NCBI GenBank assembly: GCA_027310305.1
Contig: DAIDBD010000003.1
Location: 1 to 63,655 of the forward strand
Origin: Herminiimonas sp.
Lineage (GTDB): Bacteria > Pseudomonadota > Gammaproteobacteria > Burkholderiales > Burkholderiaceae_D
DNA length: 63,655 nt
Direction: 5' to 3'
The notes under the pieces were generated by a model. The model searched no databases, had not been told where the DNA came from, and was given only the letters and a program-made list of their open reading frames with translations. The position numbers were made by a program, and so were the translations under genes. Below are positions 1 through 8,489 of this stretch, one piece after another. Position 1 is the first letter of the stretch. Each line of letters starts with the position of its first letter.

Positions 1-1589
1 CGATCTGGATGAGTACCGATCTGCGCGACGGCAACCAGGCATTGATCGAGCCGATGAGCGCGGCGCGCAAGCTGCGCTTTTTCGAACTGCTGGTCAAGAC
101 CGGCTTGAAGGAAATCGAAGTCGGCTTCCCTTCCGCATCGCAAACCGATTTCGATTTCGTGCGCAAGCTGATCGAGGAAAACCGGATTCCCGACGACGTG
201 ACCATCATCGTGCTGACCCAATCGCGCGAGGAACTGATTCATCGCACGGTCGAGTCGGTGAAAGATGCGAAGCGCGCCGTCATCCATCTTTACAATTCGG
301 TTGCGCCGATCTTCCGGCGCGTCGTGTTCAACATGTCGCGCGAAGAAATCAAGGGCATCGCGGTAACCGGCACGACCCTCGTCAAGCAATTGACCGGGGC
401 CCGGCCCGAAACGCAATGGGGCTATGAATATTCGCCGGAATCGTTCAGCCAGACCGAGCTGGATTTCGCCAAGGAAGTGTGCGATGCGGTATCGGCGGTA
501 TGGCAGCCGACGCCGCAACGAAAAATGATTTTCAACCTGCCGTCGACCGTCGAATGCAGCACGCCGAACGTCTATGCCGATCAGATCGAATGGATGCATC
601 GAAATCTGGCGCGGCGCGATTCGATCGTGTTGAGCGTGCATCCGCATAACGATCGCGGCACCGCGGTGGCAGCGGCCGAACTGGCGGTGATGGCCGGCGC
701 CGATCGGGTCGAAGGCTGCCTGTTCGGCAACGGCGAGCGCACCGGCAACGTCGATCTGGTGACGCTGGCGCTGAATCTGTACACGCAAGGCGTGCATCCC
801 GGCCTGGATTTTTCGGACATCGATACCGTCCGCCAGTGCGTGGAAGAATGCAATCAGTTGCCGGTGCATCCGCGCCATCCGTATGTCGGCGATCTGGTGT
901 TCACCGCGTTTTCCGGCTCGCATCAGGATGCGATCAAAAAAGGATTCGCGCAGCAGCAGGCCGGCGCATTATGGGCAGTGCCGTATCTGCCGATCGACCC
1001 GGCCGATCTCGGCCGCAGCTACGATGCGGTGATCCGCGTCAACAGCCAGTCCGGCAAGGGCGGCATGACGTATTTGCTGGAACAGGAATTCGGCCTGGCA
1101 TTGCCGCGCCGGCTGCAGATCGAATTCAGCCGCGCGGTACAGGCGGTGACGGATGAGACCGGCAAGGAAGTCGCGGCCAGCGATATCTACGCGATCTTCC
1201 GGCGCGAATATCTGGATGCGCAGTCTCCGTATACCTATTGCGCGCATCACATGACGGAAGATTCGCACCGTTCGCAATCGGTTCAGATCGACGTCGAGAT
1301 CGAACGCGACGGCAAACCGGTCAAGCTGCACGGAACCGGCAACGGTCCGATCGATGCGTTCGTGCAGGCGCTGGGAATGGATATCAGGCTGATGGATTTC
1401 CATGAACATGCGATCGGCGCCGGCGCCAATGCGCAAGCGGCCTGCTATGTCGAACTGCGGCTCGATAACGGGCCGACCCGCTTCGGGGTGGGTATCGACG
1501 GCAATATCGTGACGGCTTCGTTCAAGGCGGTGCTGAGCGCATTGAATCGTCAAATGGCGGTCAATGAACAGGCCCTGAAGGCTGCATAG
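1..1589 (+). CDS. leuA: 2-isopropylmalate synthase (5' end cut by window edge)
   Basis: First committed enzyme of leucine biosynthesis; it condenses acetyl-CoA with 2-oxoisovalerate. The reading frame is open to base 1. The residues before the first ATG at 9 read I-W, matching the [16 protein letters not shown] block that lies internally in this family, so about 30 N-terminal residues are outside the window. Visible are the HMGL-like TIM barrel with the DLRDGNQ metal/substrate motif near the start, the [10 protein letters not shown] metal-binding histidines and the GNGERTGN segment. A C-terminal LeuA allosteric domain ends the protein ([26 protein letters not shown]). The size fits the long LeuA type of about 555-560 residues. 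Identity is secure. Confidence 0.96.
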   Translation, partial: IWMSTDLRDGNQALIEPMSAARKLRFFELLVKTGLKEIEVGFPSASQTDFDFVRKLIEENRIPDDVTIIVLTQSREELIHRTVESVKDAKRAVIHLYNSVAPIFRRVVFNMSREEIKGIAVTGTTLVKQLTGARPETQWGYEYSPESFSQTELDFAKEVCDAVSAVWQPTPQRKMIFNLPSTVECSTPNVYADQIEWMHRNLARRDSIVLSVHPHNDRGTAVAAAELAVMAGADRVEGCLFGNGERTGNVDLVTLALNLYTQGVHPGLDFSDIDTVRQCVEECNQLPVHPRHPYVGDLVFTAFSGSHQDAIKKGFAQQQAGALWAVPYLPIDPADLGRSYDAVIRVNSQSGKGGMTYLLEQEFGLALPRRLQIEFSRAVQAVTDETGKEVAASDIYAIFRREYLDAQSPYTYCAHHMTEDSHRSQSVQIDVEIERDGKPVKLHGTGNGPIDAFVQALGMDIRLMDFHEHAIGAGANAQAACYVELRLDNGPTRFGVGIDGNIVTASFKAVLSALNRQMAVNEQALKAA

Positions 1590-1622
1590 CGAAACGGTAA
1601 TGCCATCAAGAGCGATTGCCCA

Positions 1623-1652
1623 TGAAGATTTCCTCTGCGAAGGAATTCTTCA
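1623..1652. terminator. hairpin between convergent leuA and egtB
   Basis: An imperfect stem (about 10 of 12 pairs, GAAGATTTCCTC against AAGGAATTCTTC) with a short loop sits between the convergent ends of leuA and egtB. It has no clear T-run, so a shared bidirectional terminator is only plausible. Confidence 0.35.
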
Positions 1653-1666
1653 TGGAACCTGCGCTG

Positions 1667-2941
1667 TCATGACCGGGCGAGACGAATACCGCTGAACTGC
1701 CAGCGCGCAGTCGCGGGAAAGAAATTGCGATACGTCGCCCGTGCATGACCCATCGGCGTCACGCAGGAAGAGCCACGCAATACATACTGGTTGGACATGA
1801 ATTTGCCGTTGTATTCACCAAGCGCGCCATCCGCGATTGCATAACCCGGATACGGCGCATAGCTGCTGATAGTCCACTGCCAGCAAGCGCCGAACAGTTG
1901 CGACAGCCCGGCGGCCGATCCGGTTTGCGGTGCTTGCGGATGCAGGCTTCCGGCCGCCGCATCATCCGTGCCGGCCGCTGCATGCTCCCATTCCGCTTCC
2001 GTCGGCAGGCGCGCGCCGGCCCACCGCGCATACGCATCGGCTTCGAAAAAAGACAGATGCGTCACGGGGCGCTGCAAGTCCAGCGGCTGCATTCCATGTA
2101 ACGTGAATTCCTGCCAGCCTGACGCACCGGCATCTGCCGCATGCCGCCAATACAGCGGCTGCGCCAGTTGATTCGCGCATACCCAATCCCAGCCCTCCGA
2201 CAGCCACAGCGCCGGATTCCGATAACCGCCGGCTTCGACAAACGCAACGAATTCGTCGTTGGTCACCAATCGCGACGCAATCGCGAATGCCTCCACGAAC
2301 TGGCGATGGCGCGGGGATTCATTATCGAAGCAGAATCCGCCGCCTGCATGGCCGATCTCGACTATGCCGGCATCGAATGCCTGCCATGTCAATGCCGCCG
2401 CCTGCCCGCCGGGGAGAAGCGGCGTGTCGGAAAAAGCAGGCTTTAGCGGATTCATCGACAGCAGATGCTTGACGTCGGTCAGCATCAATTCCTGATGCTG
2501 CTGTTCATGCTGCAACCCCAGCACGGCCAGCATCGACAACTCCGAAGACAACGCATCATTGTTTAACATCTTTTCGATACGCGCATCCACATGATGGCGA
2601 TACGCGAGAATTTCATCGAATGAGGGCCGGGTCAGCAAGCCGCGCTGCGCGCGCGCATGCTTTTCGCCGATCCCGTTGTAATAGGAATTGAACAGCATGC
2701 GGAACGCCGGATGATGCGGTTGAAAATCCGGCTCCAATCGTTCCAGAATGAAGGTTTCGAAGAACCAGGTCGTATGCGCCATATGCCATTTGACGGGACT
2801 GGCATCGGACATCGATTGAACGCAGCAATCTTCTTCGGACAGCGGTTCCGATAAGGTCACGGTATGTTTGCGCACCGCGTTGTAATGGGCATGCAATGAA
2901 TCGATTGCGATTGGAGCGCTCCGGGCGGCTTGTATGGTCAT
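1667..2941 (-). CDS. egtB: EgtB-type sulfoxide synthase, ergothioneine biosynthesis
   Basis: 424 residues. Non-haem iron enzyme that joins trimethylated histidine (hercynine) to a thiol with O2 to give the sulfoxide intermediate of ergothioneine. The N-terminal half is a DinB-like helical bundle. His56 in MAHTTWF and the pair His145/His149 in HEQQHQE are the expected iron ligands. The C-terminal half is an FGE-sulfatase/SUMF1 fold, with the RLPTEAEWEHAA block and a C-terminal RATYRNFFPA segment. It lies 170 bp downstream of egtD on the same strand. No egtA, egtC or egtE is present in the window. The lyase and thiol-supply genes are therefore elsewhere, or this enzyme uses free cysteine as some EgtB types do (inference). 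A SenA (selenoneine) role is less likely because no SenB or SenC is nearby. Confidence 0.88.
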   Translation of the reverse strand: MTIQAARSAPIAIDSLHAHYNAVRKHTVTLSEPLSEEDCCVQSMSDASPVKWHMAHTTWFFETFILERLEPDFQPHHPAFRMLFNSYYNGIGEKHARAQRGLLTRPSFDEILAYRHHVDARIEKMLNNDALSSELSMLAVLGLQHEQQHQELMLTDVKHLLSMNPLKPAFSDTPLLPGGQAAALTWQAFDAGIVEIGHAGGGFCFDNESPRHRQFVEAFAIASRLVTNDEFVAFVEAGGYRNPALWLSEGWDWVCANQLAQPLYWRHAADAGASGWQEFTLHGMQPLDLQRPVTHLSFFEADAYARWAGARLPTEAEWEHAAAGTDDAAAGSLHPQAPQTGSAAGLSQLFGACWQWTISSYAPYPGYAIADGALGEYNGKFMSNQYVLRGSSCVTPMGHARATYRNFFPATARWQFSGIRLARS

Positions 2942-3111
2942 CTTGCGTTGCCCTTGTAAAAAACGGCATCAAAAAGTGTCGATTTGTTAATTTTTTAACC
3001 GCGACTTGATCGAGTCGTTCCTGCAGACGTTATTTCAGTGGTTTATTTACAGCGCGACCGCTTGGCAATTCAGTCGTCTCGGATCGAAAAATCCTTGCAC
3101 CAGCATCGCGA

Positions 3112-4110
3112 TCAGATCGCCAGCGCATGGCAAACCATGAACCAGCCGCGCGGGTCGGTCCAGGTGCGGGATTCGCCGAAGCCCGCCTGCTCCAGCAGAT
3201 CGACGAATTTTTCCGGGGTGTATTTGTAGCTGTTTTCGGTATGAATCCGTTCGCCGCGTTCGAAGCGGCGCTCTCCGCCTTCCCAACGTACCGTCACATC
3301 GGACCGGGCTTCCAGATGCATTTCGATGCGGCTCGATTCGACATTGAAAAATCCGCGATGCCGCCAGTTGCGCACGTCGAAATCCGCATTCAGCACGCGA
3401 TTCAGATGCTGCAGCAGATTCAGATTGAAAGAAGCCGTCACACCCAGCGCATCGTCGTAGGCGGCATCGAGTAGCGCCTTGTCTTTTACCAGATCGATGC
3501 CGATCAGTATCCCGCCGTCGGCATCGCCGTTCAACTGGCAGGCTTTACGCAACCTTTTTAAAAAATCCAGCGCTTCGTGCGGCGTGAAATTGCCGATCGA
3601 CGATCCGGGATAAAAGAACAGGCGCTTTTTACGATGCACTACATCGGGCAAATCCAGCGCCGACGAAAAATCCATGCCGATCGCCGTCATTTCGATTTGC
3701 GGGAATTGCTGCTGCAGACGCGCGACCGCTTCATGCATGAAATCAACGGAAATATCAATCGGCACATACTGCGCCGGCTGCAGCGCCAGAAACAGGCGCG
3801 CCGCCTTGGCGCAGTTGCCGGCGCCGAGATCGATCAGCGTTGCGCCGCGACCGACCGACTCGGCGATATCGGACAGGTGTACGTCGAAAATCGATGCCTC
3901 GGTGCGGGTCGGATAATATTCCGGCAACTCGCATATCGCTTCAAACAATTTTGAACCCAGCACGTCGTATAAATACTTGGGCGCAGTGAAAGCGTGCGGA
4001 GCCAGCAAACCGGCGCTCAGTTCAGCACGGATTGCTGCGGCATCCTGTTGACCCATCTGAATAAATCCACTGGGCAACGTGTTCAAGGTTTGCAAGGTTT
4101 GCATCGGCAT
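3112..4110 (-). CDS. egtD: L-histidine N-alpha-methyltransferase
   Basis: 332 residues. SAM-dependent enzyme that trimethylates histidine to hercynine, the first step of ergothioneine synthesis. The SAM-binding motif LIDLGAGNCAKA is at about 92-103, preceded by the family's YYPTRTEASIF block at about 65-75. FYPGSSIGNF and the C-terminal NSYKYTPEKF segment also match the family. It is upstream of egtB in the same direction, so the two probably form a transcription unit. Its start faces the divergent selenate/phosphonate-type transporter operon across about 176 bp. Length is normal for EgtD. Confidence 0.9.
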   Translation of the reverse strand: MPMQTLQTLNTLPSGFIQMGQQDAAAIRAELSAGLLAPHAFTAPKYLYDVLGSKLFEAICELPEYYPTRTEASIFDVHLSDIAESVGRGATLIDLGAGNCAKAARLFLALQPAQYVPIDISVDFMHEAVARLQQQFPQIEMTAIGMDFSSALDLPDVVHRKKRLFFYPGSSIGNFTPHEALDFLKRLRKACQLNGDADGGILIGIDLVKDKALLDAAYDDALGVTASFNLNLLQHLNRVLNADFDVRNWRHRGFFNVESSRIEMHLEARSDVTVRWEGGERRFERGERIHTENSYKYTPEKFVDLLEQAGFGESRTWTDPRGWFMVCHALAI

Positions 4111-4286
4111 CGGGGGAAAAGGTCAAGGCATCCGGCAGCCGCTTCTGATCTGGCATGTGTCCAGCAGCGACCGGGCTTTTTGGCTATCATAGTTGATTAA
4201 ATTTTAAAGCGCTTGAGACGACACAAGTCTGAGCCCGCGCCAGTATCTGGTCGCCATCCGATCCTATCTTGATACAAGGCCTATCA
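4111..4286. promoter_or_regulatory. divergent intergenic region, egtD / PhnD-like gene
   Basis: A 176-bp gap between divergent genes that must hold both promoters. It contains an AT-rich stretch near 4190-4207, but I see no convincing operator or riboswitch fold. AAGG at 4276-4279 is a suitable ribosome site for the ATG at 4287. Confidence 0.4.
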
Positions 4287-5165
4287 ATGAACTCTTTTTC
4301 GTGCGGCAGGATCGTCAAATTCATAGCAGCATCCGGCCTGATCGCCGCTGCGATACTGATGCCAGGCATCGGCCGCGCACAGCCAGTGCTGCGCGTATCG
4401 GCCATTCCGGACGAGGCGCCTACCGAACTGCAGCGCAAGTTCAAGCCGCTGGGCAACTACCTCGAGCAGAAACTCGGAATGAAAGTGGAATTCACGCCGG
4501 TCACCGACTATGCGGCATCGGTCGAAGGCTTGGTCAACCATAAACTGGATCTGGTCTGGTTCGGCGGTTTTACTTTCATACAAGCGAAAATCCGCAGCAA
4601 CGGCAAGGTGATCCCGCTCGTACAGCGCGAAGAAGATGAAAAATTCAAATCCGTTTTCATCACGACCGATAAATCCATCAACAAGCTGCAAGATTTGAAG
4701 GGCAAGACCTTTGCGTTCGGGTCCGAATCCTCCACTTCCGGTCATCTGATGCCGCGTTCTTACCTGTTGAAAGCCAGCATCAATCCAGACACCGATCTCA
4801 AGCGCATCGCCTTTTCCGGCGCACACGATGCGACGGCTGCCGCAGTGGCCGGCGGCAAGGTCGATGCCGGCGTATTGAATATTTCGGTTTGGGAAAAGCT
4901 GGTGTCGCAACACAGGATCGATCCAAAAGCCGTGCGCGTGTTCTATACCACCCCCGGCTATTACGACTATAACTGGACCGTGCGTTCCGACATGGACCCT
5001 GCGCTGCGCAAAAAACTGACAGATGCGTTCCTAAGCCTCAGTAACAATGATCCGCAAGGAAAGGAAATACTTGCGCTTCAGCAGACGGCGCGTTTCATTC
5101 CGACCAGCGCCGCAAACTACACCTCGATTGAAGCCGCTGCCAGGAATGCCGGCCTGATTAAATGA
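4287..5165 (+). CDS. periplasmic binding protein, PhnD type, putative selenate ABC importer family
   Basis: 292 residues from the ATG at 4287. The open frame begins at a TTG at 4269, but 4287 gives a clean signal peptide (MNSFSCGRIVKF, then a hydrophobic core ending near GRAQP) and an AAGG at the right spacing. The mature start, LRVSAIPDEAPTELQRKF followed by a TPVTDYAASVEGL block, matches the PhnD-like subfamily usually annotated as putative selenate-binding rather than classical phosphonate PhnD. SSTSGHLMPRSYLL and GAHDATAAAVAGGKVDAGVLN are typical of the fold. It heads the gene train containing the ATPase at 5330 and the permeases at 6178 and 7011. The substrate (selenate, phosphonate, phosphite or another oxyanion) cannot be read from sequence. 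Confidence 0.82.
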   Translation: MNSFSCGRIVKFIAASGLIAAAILMPGIGRAQPVLRVSAIPDEAPTELQRKFKPLGNYLEQKLGMKVEFTPVTDYAASVEGLVNHKLDLVWFGGFTFIQAKIRSNGKVIPLVQREEDEKFKSVFITTDKSINKLQDLKGKTFAFGSESSTSGHLMPRSYLLKASINPDTDLKRIAFSGAHDATAAAVAGGKVDAGVLNISVWEKLVSQHRIDPKAVRVFYTTPGYYDYNWTVRSDMDPALRKKLTDAFLSLSNNDPQGKEILALQQTARFIPTSAANYTSIEAAARNAGLIK

Positions 5166-5329
5166 CGACTATTTCCGGAACCGGCGACAACGCAGTTCAA
5201 AGGCGTCATGCGGCAGGCATTCAAGCCGGCCTGAATGCGCCCAGTCCTGAATCCGATGTCGATTCAAGCCCGTCGCGACACGTAAACTTCATTGGGCACG
5301 CTCCGTATCGCGGGAGCCGGGCTTAGATA

Positions 5330-6160
5330 ATGGCATTTACTTTGAACAATGTCGGGATGCGCCATCCGTCTGCCAGAGCCGGCGGCGCATCCGCTTTGAC
5401 CGGCCTGACGCTGCACATCGAAGCCGGCGAGCACGTGGCGCTGATCGGGCAGTCCGGCGCAGGCAAAACCACATTGCTGCAAACCCTGGCATGCGCCTGT
5501 CGCCCCGCTACAGGCAGCCTCAGCCTGTTCGGCGCCGATCCATGGACGCTCAGCCACGCGAAACGGCATGCGATGCGCGCCCGGCTTTTTCTCGCGCCGC
5601 AAACTCCGCCGCTGCCGCCGCGCCAACGAGTCGTTACGGCAGTGCTGGCGGGGCGCCTTCCCGGCTGGAACCTGTGGCAGGCGCTTGCATCGTTGGTCAG
5701 GCCGAGTGATCCGCAGGCGGCATTTGCAGCCCTGGCGAAATTCAATCTGGAAGACAAGTTGTATGCGCGGGTCGATCGCCTGTCCGGCGGCGAACGGCAA
5801 CGCTGCGGCATGGCGCGGCTGCTGGTATCGCAAGCGCAGGTGTTTCTGGTCGATGAACCATTGTCGGCGCTCGATCCGGCACTGTCGCTGCTGACGTTGG
5901 GCGTGTTGCGGCAGGAAGCGCAAATGCGCGGCGCGACGCTGGTATGCAGCCTGCATCAGGTGGATCTGGCGCTTGCGAATTTCCCTCGCATTGTCGGCTT
6001 GCGCGGCGGCCGGATCATGTTCGACGCGCGGCGCGAGGATGTCACCGATGCAATGGTTACGGCGCTTTATCTGAAGTCGGACAGCATTTCCGATCCGTCG
6101 CCGGCTGCCGAGCCGGATGCAGTTGCTGCAGAAGTCGTAATCGTGCCGCGCTGTTACTGA
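5330..6160 (+). CDS. ABC transporter ATPase, PhnC-like, oxyanion importer
   Basis: 276 residues. Energises the importer made with the binding protein at 4287 and the permeases at 6178 and 7011. Walker A GQSGAGKTT is at about 40-48, the signature is LSGGERQRCGMARL, and Walker B is VFLVDEPLSALD with the D-loop after it. A switch histidine lies in CSLHQVDLAL. A 164-bp gap separates it from the binding protein; a short hairpin (TGAATC/GATTCA, about 5248-5266) lies in it and might modulate expression between the abundant binding protein and the rest. The C-terminal tail after the ATPase core is alanine- and proline-rich. Confidence 0.86.
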   Translation: MAFTLNNVGMRHPSARAGGASALTGLTLHIEAGEHVALIGQSGAGKTTLLQTLACACRPATGSLSLFGADPWTLSHAKRHAMRARLFLAPQTPPLPPRQRVVTAVLAGRLPGWNLWQALASLVRPSDPQAAFAALAKFNLEDKLYARVDRLSGGERQRCGMARLLVSQAQVFLVDEPLSALDPALSLLTLGVLRQEAQMRGATLVCSLHQVDLALANFPRIVGLRGGRIMFDARREDVTDAMVTALYLKSDSISDPSPAAEPDAVAAEVVIVPRCY

Positions 6161-6177
6161 CCTCTTCATTGAAACCG

Positions 6178-7014
6178 ATGTCGTTCAACCCAACCGCCGC
6201 CTTGCACCGCGACCCCGCCTGGCCCGGACGGATCGCGATTGCAGTCATTGCCATTGCCCTGCTGTGGCCGATGATGGCCGTCAGCGAATTCAAGCCGTGG
6301 ATACTGTTCGATGCGCAAAGCCTGAATGCGACCGGCCGCTTTCTGGCCGGGTTCATGCCGCCTGCGCATTCGCCCGAGTTCCTGAGACTGGTCGCGGAAG
6401 CCACCTGGCAAACCATTGCAATGGCGACTGCCGGTCTGGCGCTGGCGCTGATCGGGGCAATACCGATGGCGCTGCTGGTCACCGAGCGCCTGTCGATTTC
6501 ACGGCTTGGCAACGGTCGCATGAGCGTGTTCGCCGGCATGATCAGGCGAAGCACGCGCTGGCTGCTGATCCTGCTGCGCAGCGTGCCGGAACTGGTATGG
6601 GCGTTATTGTTCGTGCGCATCATCGGCTTGGGGCCGACCGCCGGCGTGCTGGCGATCGCGCTGACCTATTGCGGCATGCTGGGCAAGGTATATGCCGAGA
6701 TTCTCGAGTCATCCGAGTCGCACGCGACCGACACGCTGCTGAAAAACGGCAGCGGCCGGCTTGCCGCGCTTTGTTACGGCGCGCTTCCGGAGTCCGCGTC
6801 GGAACTGGTGTCCTACACGGTTTACCGATGGGAGTGCGCCATTCGCGGCTCGGTGGTAATGGGGTTTGTCGGCGCCGGCGGCCTCGGGCAGCGCATGGAT
6901 GAATCGATGAAAATGCTGGCAGGCGGCGAAGTGGCGACGATGCTGATCATCTTCGTGCTGCTGGTGGCCTGTGCCGACATCGTCAGCAAAATCCTGCGCA
7001 GGAGGCTGGCGTGA
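6178..7014 (+). CDS. PhnE-like ABC permease 1
   Basis: 278 residues from the ATG at 6178, 17 bases after the ATPase stop. The frame is open further upstream, but that part overlaps the ATPase gene and looks non-coding. It is an integral membrane protein of the binding-protein-dependent transport family, with about six hydrophobic segments (the first at IAIAVIAIALLWPMM). The cytoplasmic EAA-type loop that contacts the ATPase is visible in the LPESASELVSYTVYRWECAIRG and GFVGAGGLGQ region. It pairs with a second, similar permease immediately downstream, as in the two-permease PhnE/PtxC-type systems. Confidence 0.84.
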   Translation: MSFNPTAALHRDPAWPGRIAIAVIAIALLWPMMAVSEFKPWILFDAQSLNATGRFLAGFMPPAHSPEFLRLVAEATWQTIAMATAGLALALIGAIPMALLVTERLSISRLGNGRMSVFAGMIRRSTRWLLILLRSVPELVWALLFVRIIGLGPTAGVLAIALTYCGMLGKVYAEILESSESHATDTLLKNGSGRLAALCYGALPESASELVSYTVYRWECAIRGSVVMGFVGAGGLGQRMDESMKMLAGGEVATMLIIFVLLVACADIVSKILRRRLA

Positions 7015-7817
7015 ATTCGCCGCTACAGAATTCGTTGCCGCAACGACCGCCCGTCGTCCGGCTTTCGACGCTGCTGCTGCTGGCCGGAATGATGGCGCTG
7101 ATTATCGCCAGTTTCATTTCGCTGCCGCTTGAATGGAATGAGTTGTTTGCTTCCGATTCCGCTCGTTCCACCGTTGAATTCCTGCGCGGCTTCGCACCGC
7201 CGGACGTATCGCCCCGCTTCCTGCATAAAATCGGCGGCGCCGCCGCCGAGACGCTGGCGATGTCGGCGCTCGGCACGCTGATCGCGGCATTCGCCGGCCT
7301 GCTGCTGGCGCTGCCGGCCAGCGGACGTTTCGGTGCGGCAGCGCGGGCCGCCACGCGCGCATTCCTGAACGTCTTGCGCTCGATTCCGGAGCTGGTGTGG
7401 GCGTCGATCCTGCTCATCGCAGCCGGTCTCGGTCCGTTCGCCGGCACCCTGGCGCTGGCGGCGCACACTGCGGGGGTGCTTGGCCGGCTGTTTGCCGATG
7501 CGCTCGAAAACGGTTCGCCGATGGCTGAAGCGACGCTGCGCATCAATGGCGCGCGGCGGATGGCGGCATTTTTCTATGCGACGCTGCCGCAAACGATCCC
7601 GCAAATGATGTCGTACACGCTGTACCGCTGGGAAAACAATATCCGCGCCGCCGCCATTCTCGGCGTGGTCGGCGCGGGCGGGCTCGGACAGATGCTTAAA
7701 TATCATTTGTCGCTGTTCCAGATGCAGCAAGCCGCCACGGTGATTCTTGCAATGCTGCTTATGGTCGCAGTAGTCGACGCGATCAGCTCCGCGCTGCGGC
7801 GCGCGATGACGAGATAA
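7011..7817 (+). CDS. PhnE-like ABC permease 2
   Basis: 268 residues. The GTG start at 7011 overlaps the previous stop (GTGA), with a strong GGAGG at 7001-7005, so translation is coupled. Hydrophobic segments and the EAA-like stretch TLPQTIPQMMSYTLYRWENNIRA followed by GVVGAGGLGQML match permease 1, so the two probably form a heterodimer. An alternative is that one arose by duplication of the other; both retain the ATPase-contact loop. Confidence 0.85.
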   Translation: MNSPLQNSLPQRPPVVRLSTLLLLAGMMALIIASFISLPLEWNELFASDSARSTVEFLRGFAPPDVSPRFLHKIGGAAAETLAMSALGTLIAAFAGLLLALPASGRFGAAARAATRAFLNVLRSIPELVWASILLIAAGLGPFAGTLALAAHTAGVLGRLFADALENGSPMAEATLRINGARRMAAFFYATLPQTIPQMMSYTLYRWENNIRAAAILGVVGAGGLGQMLKYHLSLFQMQQAATVILAMLLMVAVVDAISSALRRAMTR

Positions 7818-7823
7818 GCCGCC

Positions 7824-8489
7824 ATGCTGGAACTGCGCGGCGTCAGCAAGGAATATGCGAACCGGCGGCGGGTACTGTCCGCTCTTTCCTACACGCTTGC
7901 GACCGGCGAGTACATGGCAGTGATGGGCGATTCGGGCGTCGGGAAATCGACTCTGCTGAACCTGATTGCCGGACTCGATACGCCGGATGCAGGCCGGATT
8001 TTGATCGACGGCATCGACATGTCTTCACTGGATGACGATGCGGCGACGCGCTTGCGGCGTGAAAAACTGGGCTTCGTGTTCCAGGCTTTCCACATCCTGC
8101 CGCATCTGACGATCAGCCAGAATGTCGCATTGCCGCTGCTGCTGAATGGCCTGCCGATGCCGCGCGCAGAGCAGATCCTCGACGCTGTCGGCCTGCATGG
8201 CCGGGGCGATGATTTTCCGAGGCAATTGTCCGGCGGCGAATTGCAGCGCGTGGCGATCGCCCGTGCGCTGGTGCATCAGCCGAAACTGGTGCTCGCCGAC
8301 GAACCGACCGGCAACCTCGATCCCGACACCGCGCATGACGTGCTGATGCTGCTGCGAAATGAAATCAAGACGAACGGCGCATCCGGCATCATCGTGACCC
8401 ATTCGCATGCGGCGGCGGCGACAGCGGATCGCATTTTGGTGTTAACCAAGGACGGATTGCATGCCGCTGAACCGAACGGCAACGGATGA
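7824..8489 (+). CDS. LolD/MacB-type ABC ATPase
   Basis: 221 residues. ATPase for the FtsX-family permease that follows with a 4-base overlap. Walker A is GDSGVGKSTLLN, the signature is LSGGELQRVAIARAL, and Walker B is LVLADEPTGNLD, the last being characteristic of the LolD/FtsE/MacB group that extrudes or extracts substrates rather than importing them. It starts only 6 bases after the PhnE-like permease, so it seems to lie on the same transcript as the importer although it is a mechanistically different ABC family. Confidence 0.9.
   Translation: MLELRGVSKEYANRRRVLSALSYTLATGEYMAVMGDSGVGKSTLLNLIAGLDTPDAGRILIDGIDMSSLDDDAATRLRREKLGFVFQAFHILPHLTISQNVALPLLLNGLPMPRAEQILDAVGLHGRGDDFPRQLSGGELQRVAIARALVHQPKLVLADEPTGNLDPDTAHDVLMLLRNEIKTNGASGIIVTHSHAAAATADRILVLTKDGLHAAEPNGNG

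Noticed and set aside
4111-4286. Possible riboswitch before the PhnD-like gene
   Set aside because: No conserved aptamer core could be recognised in the 176 bases; the region looks like a simple divergent promoter.
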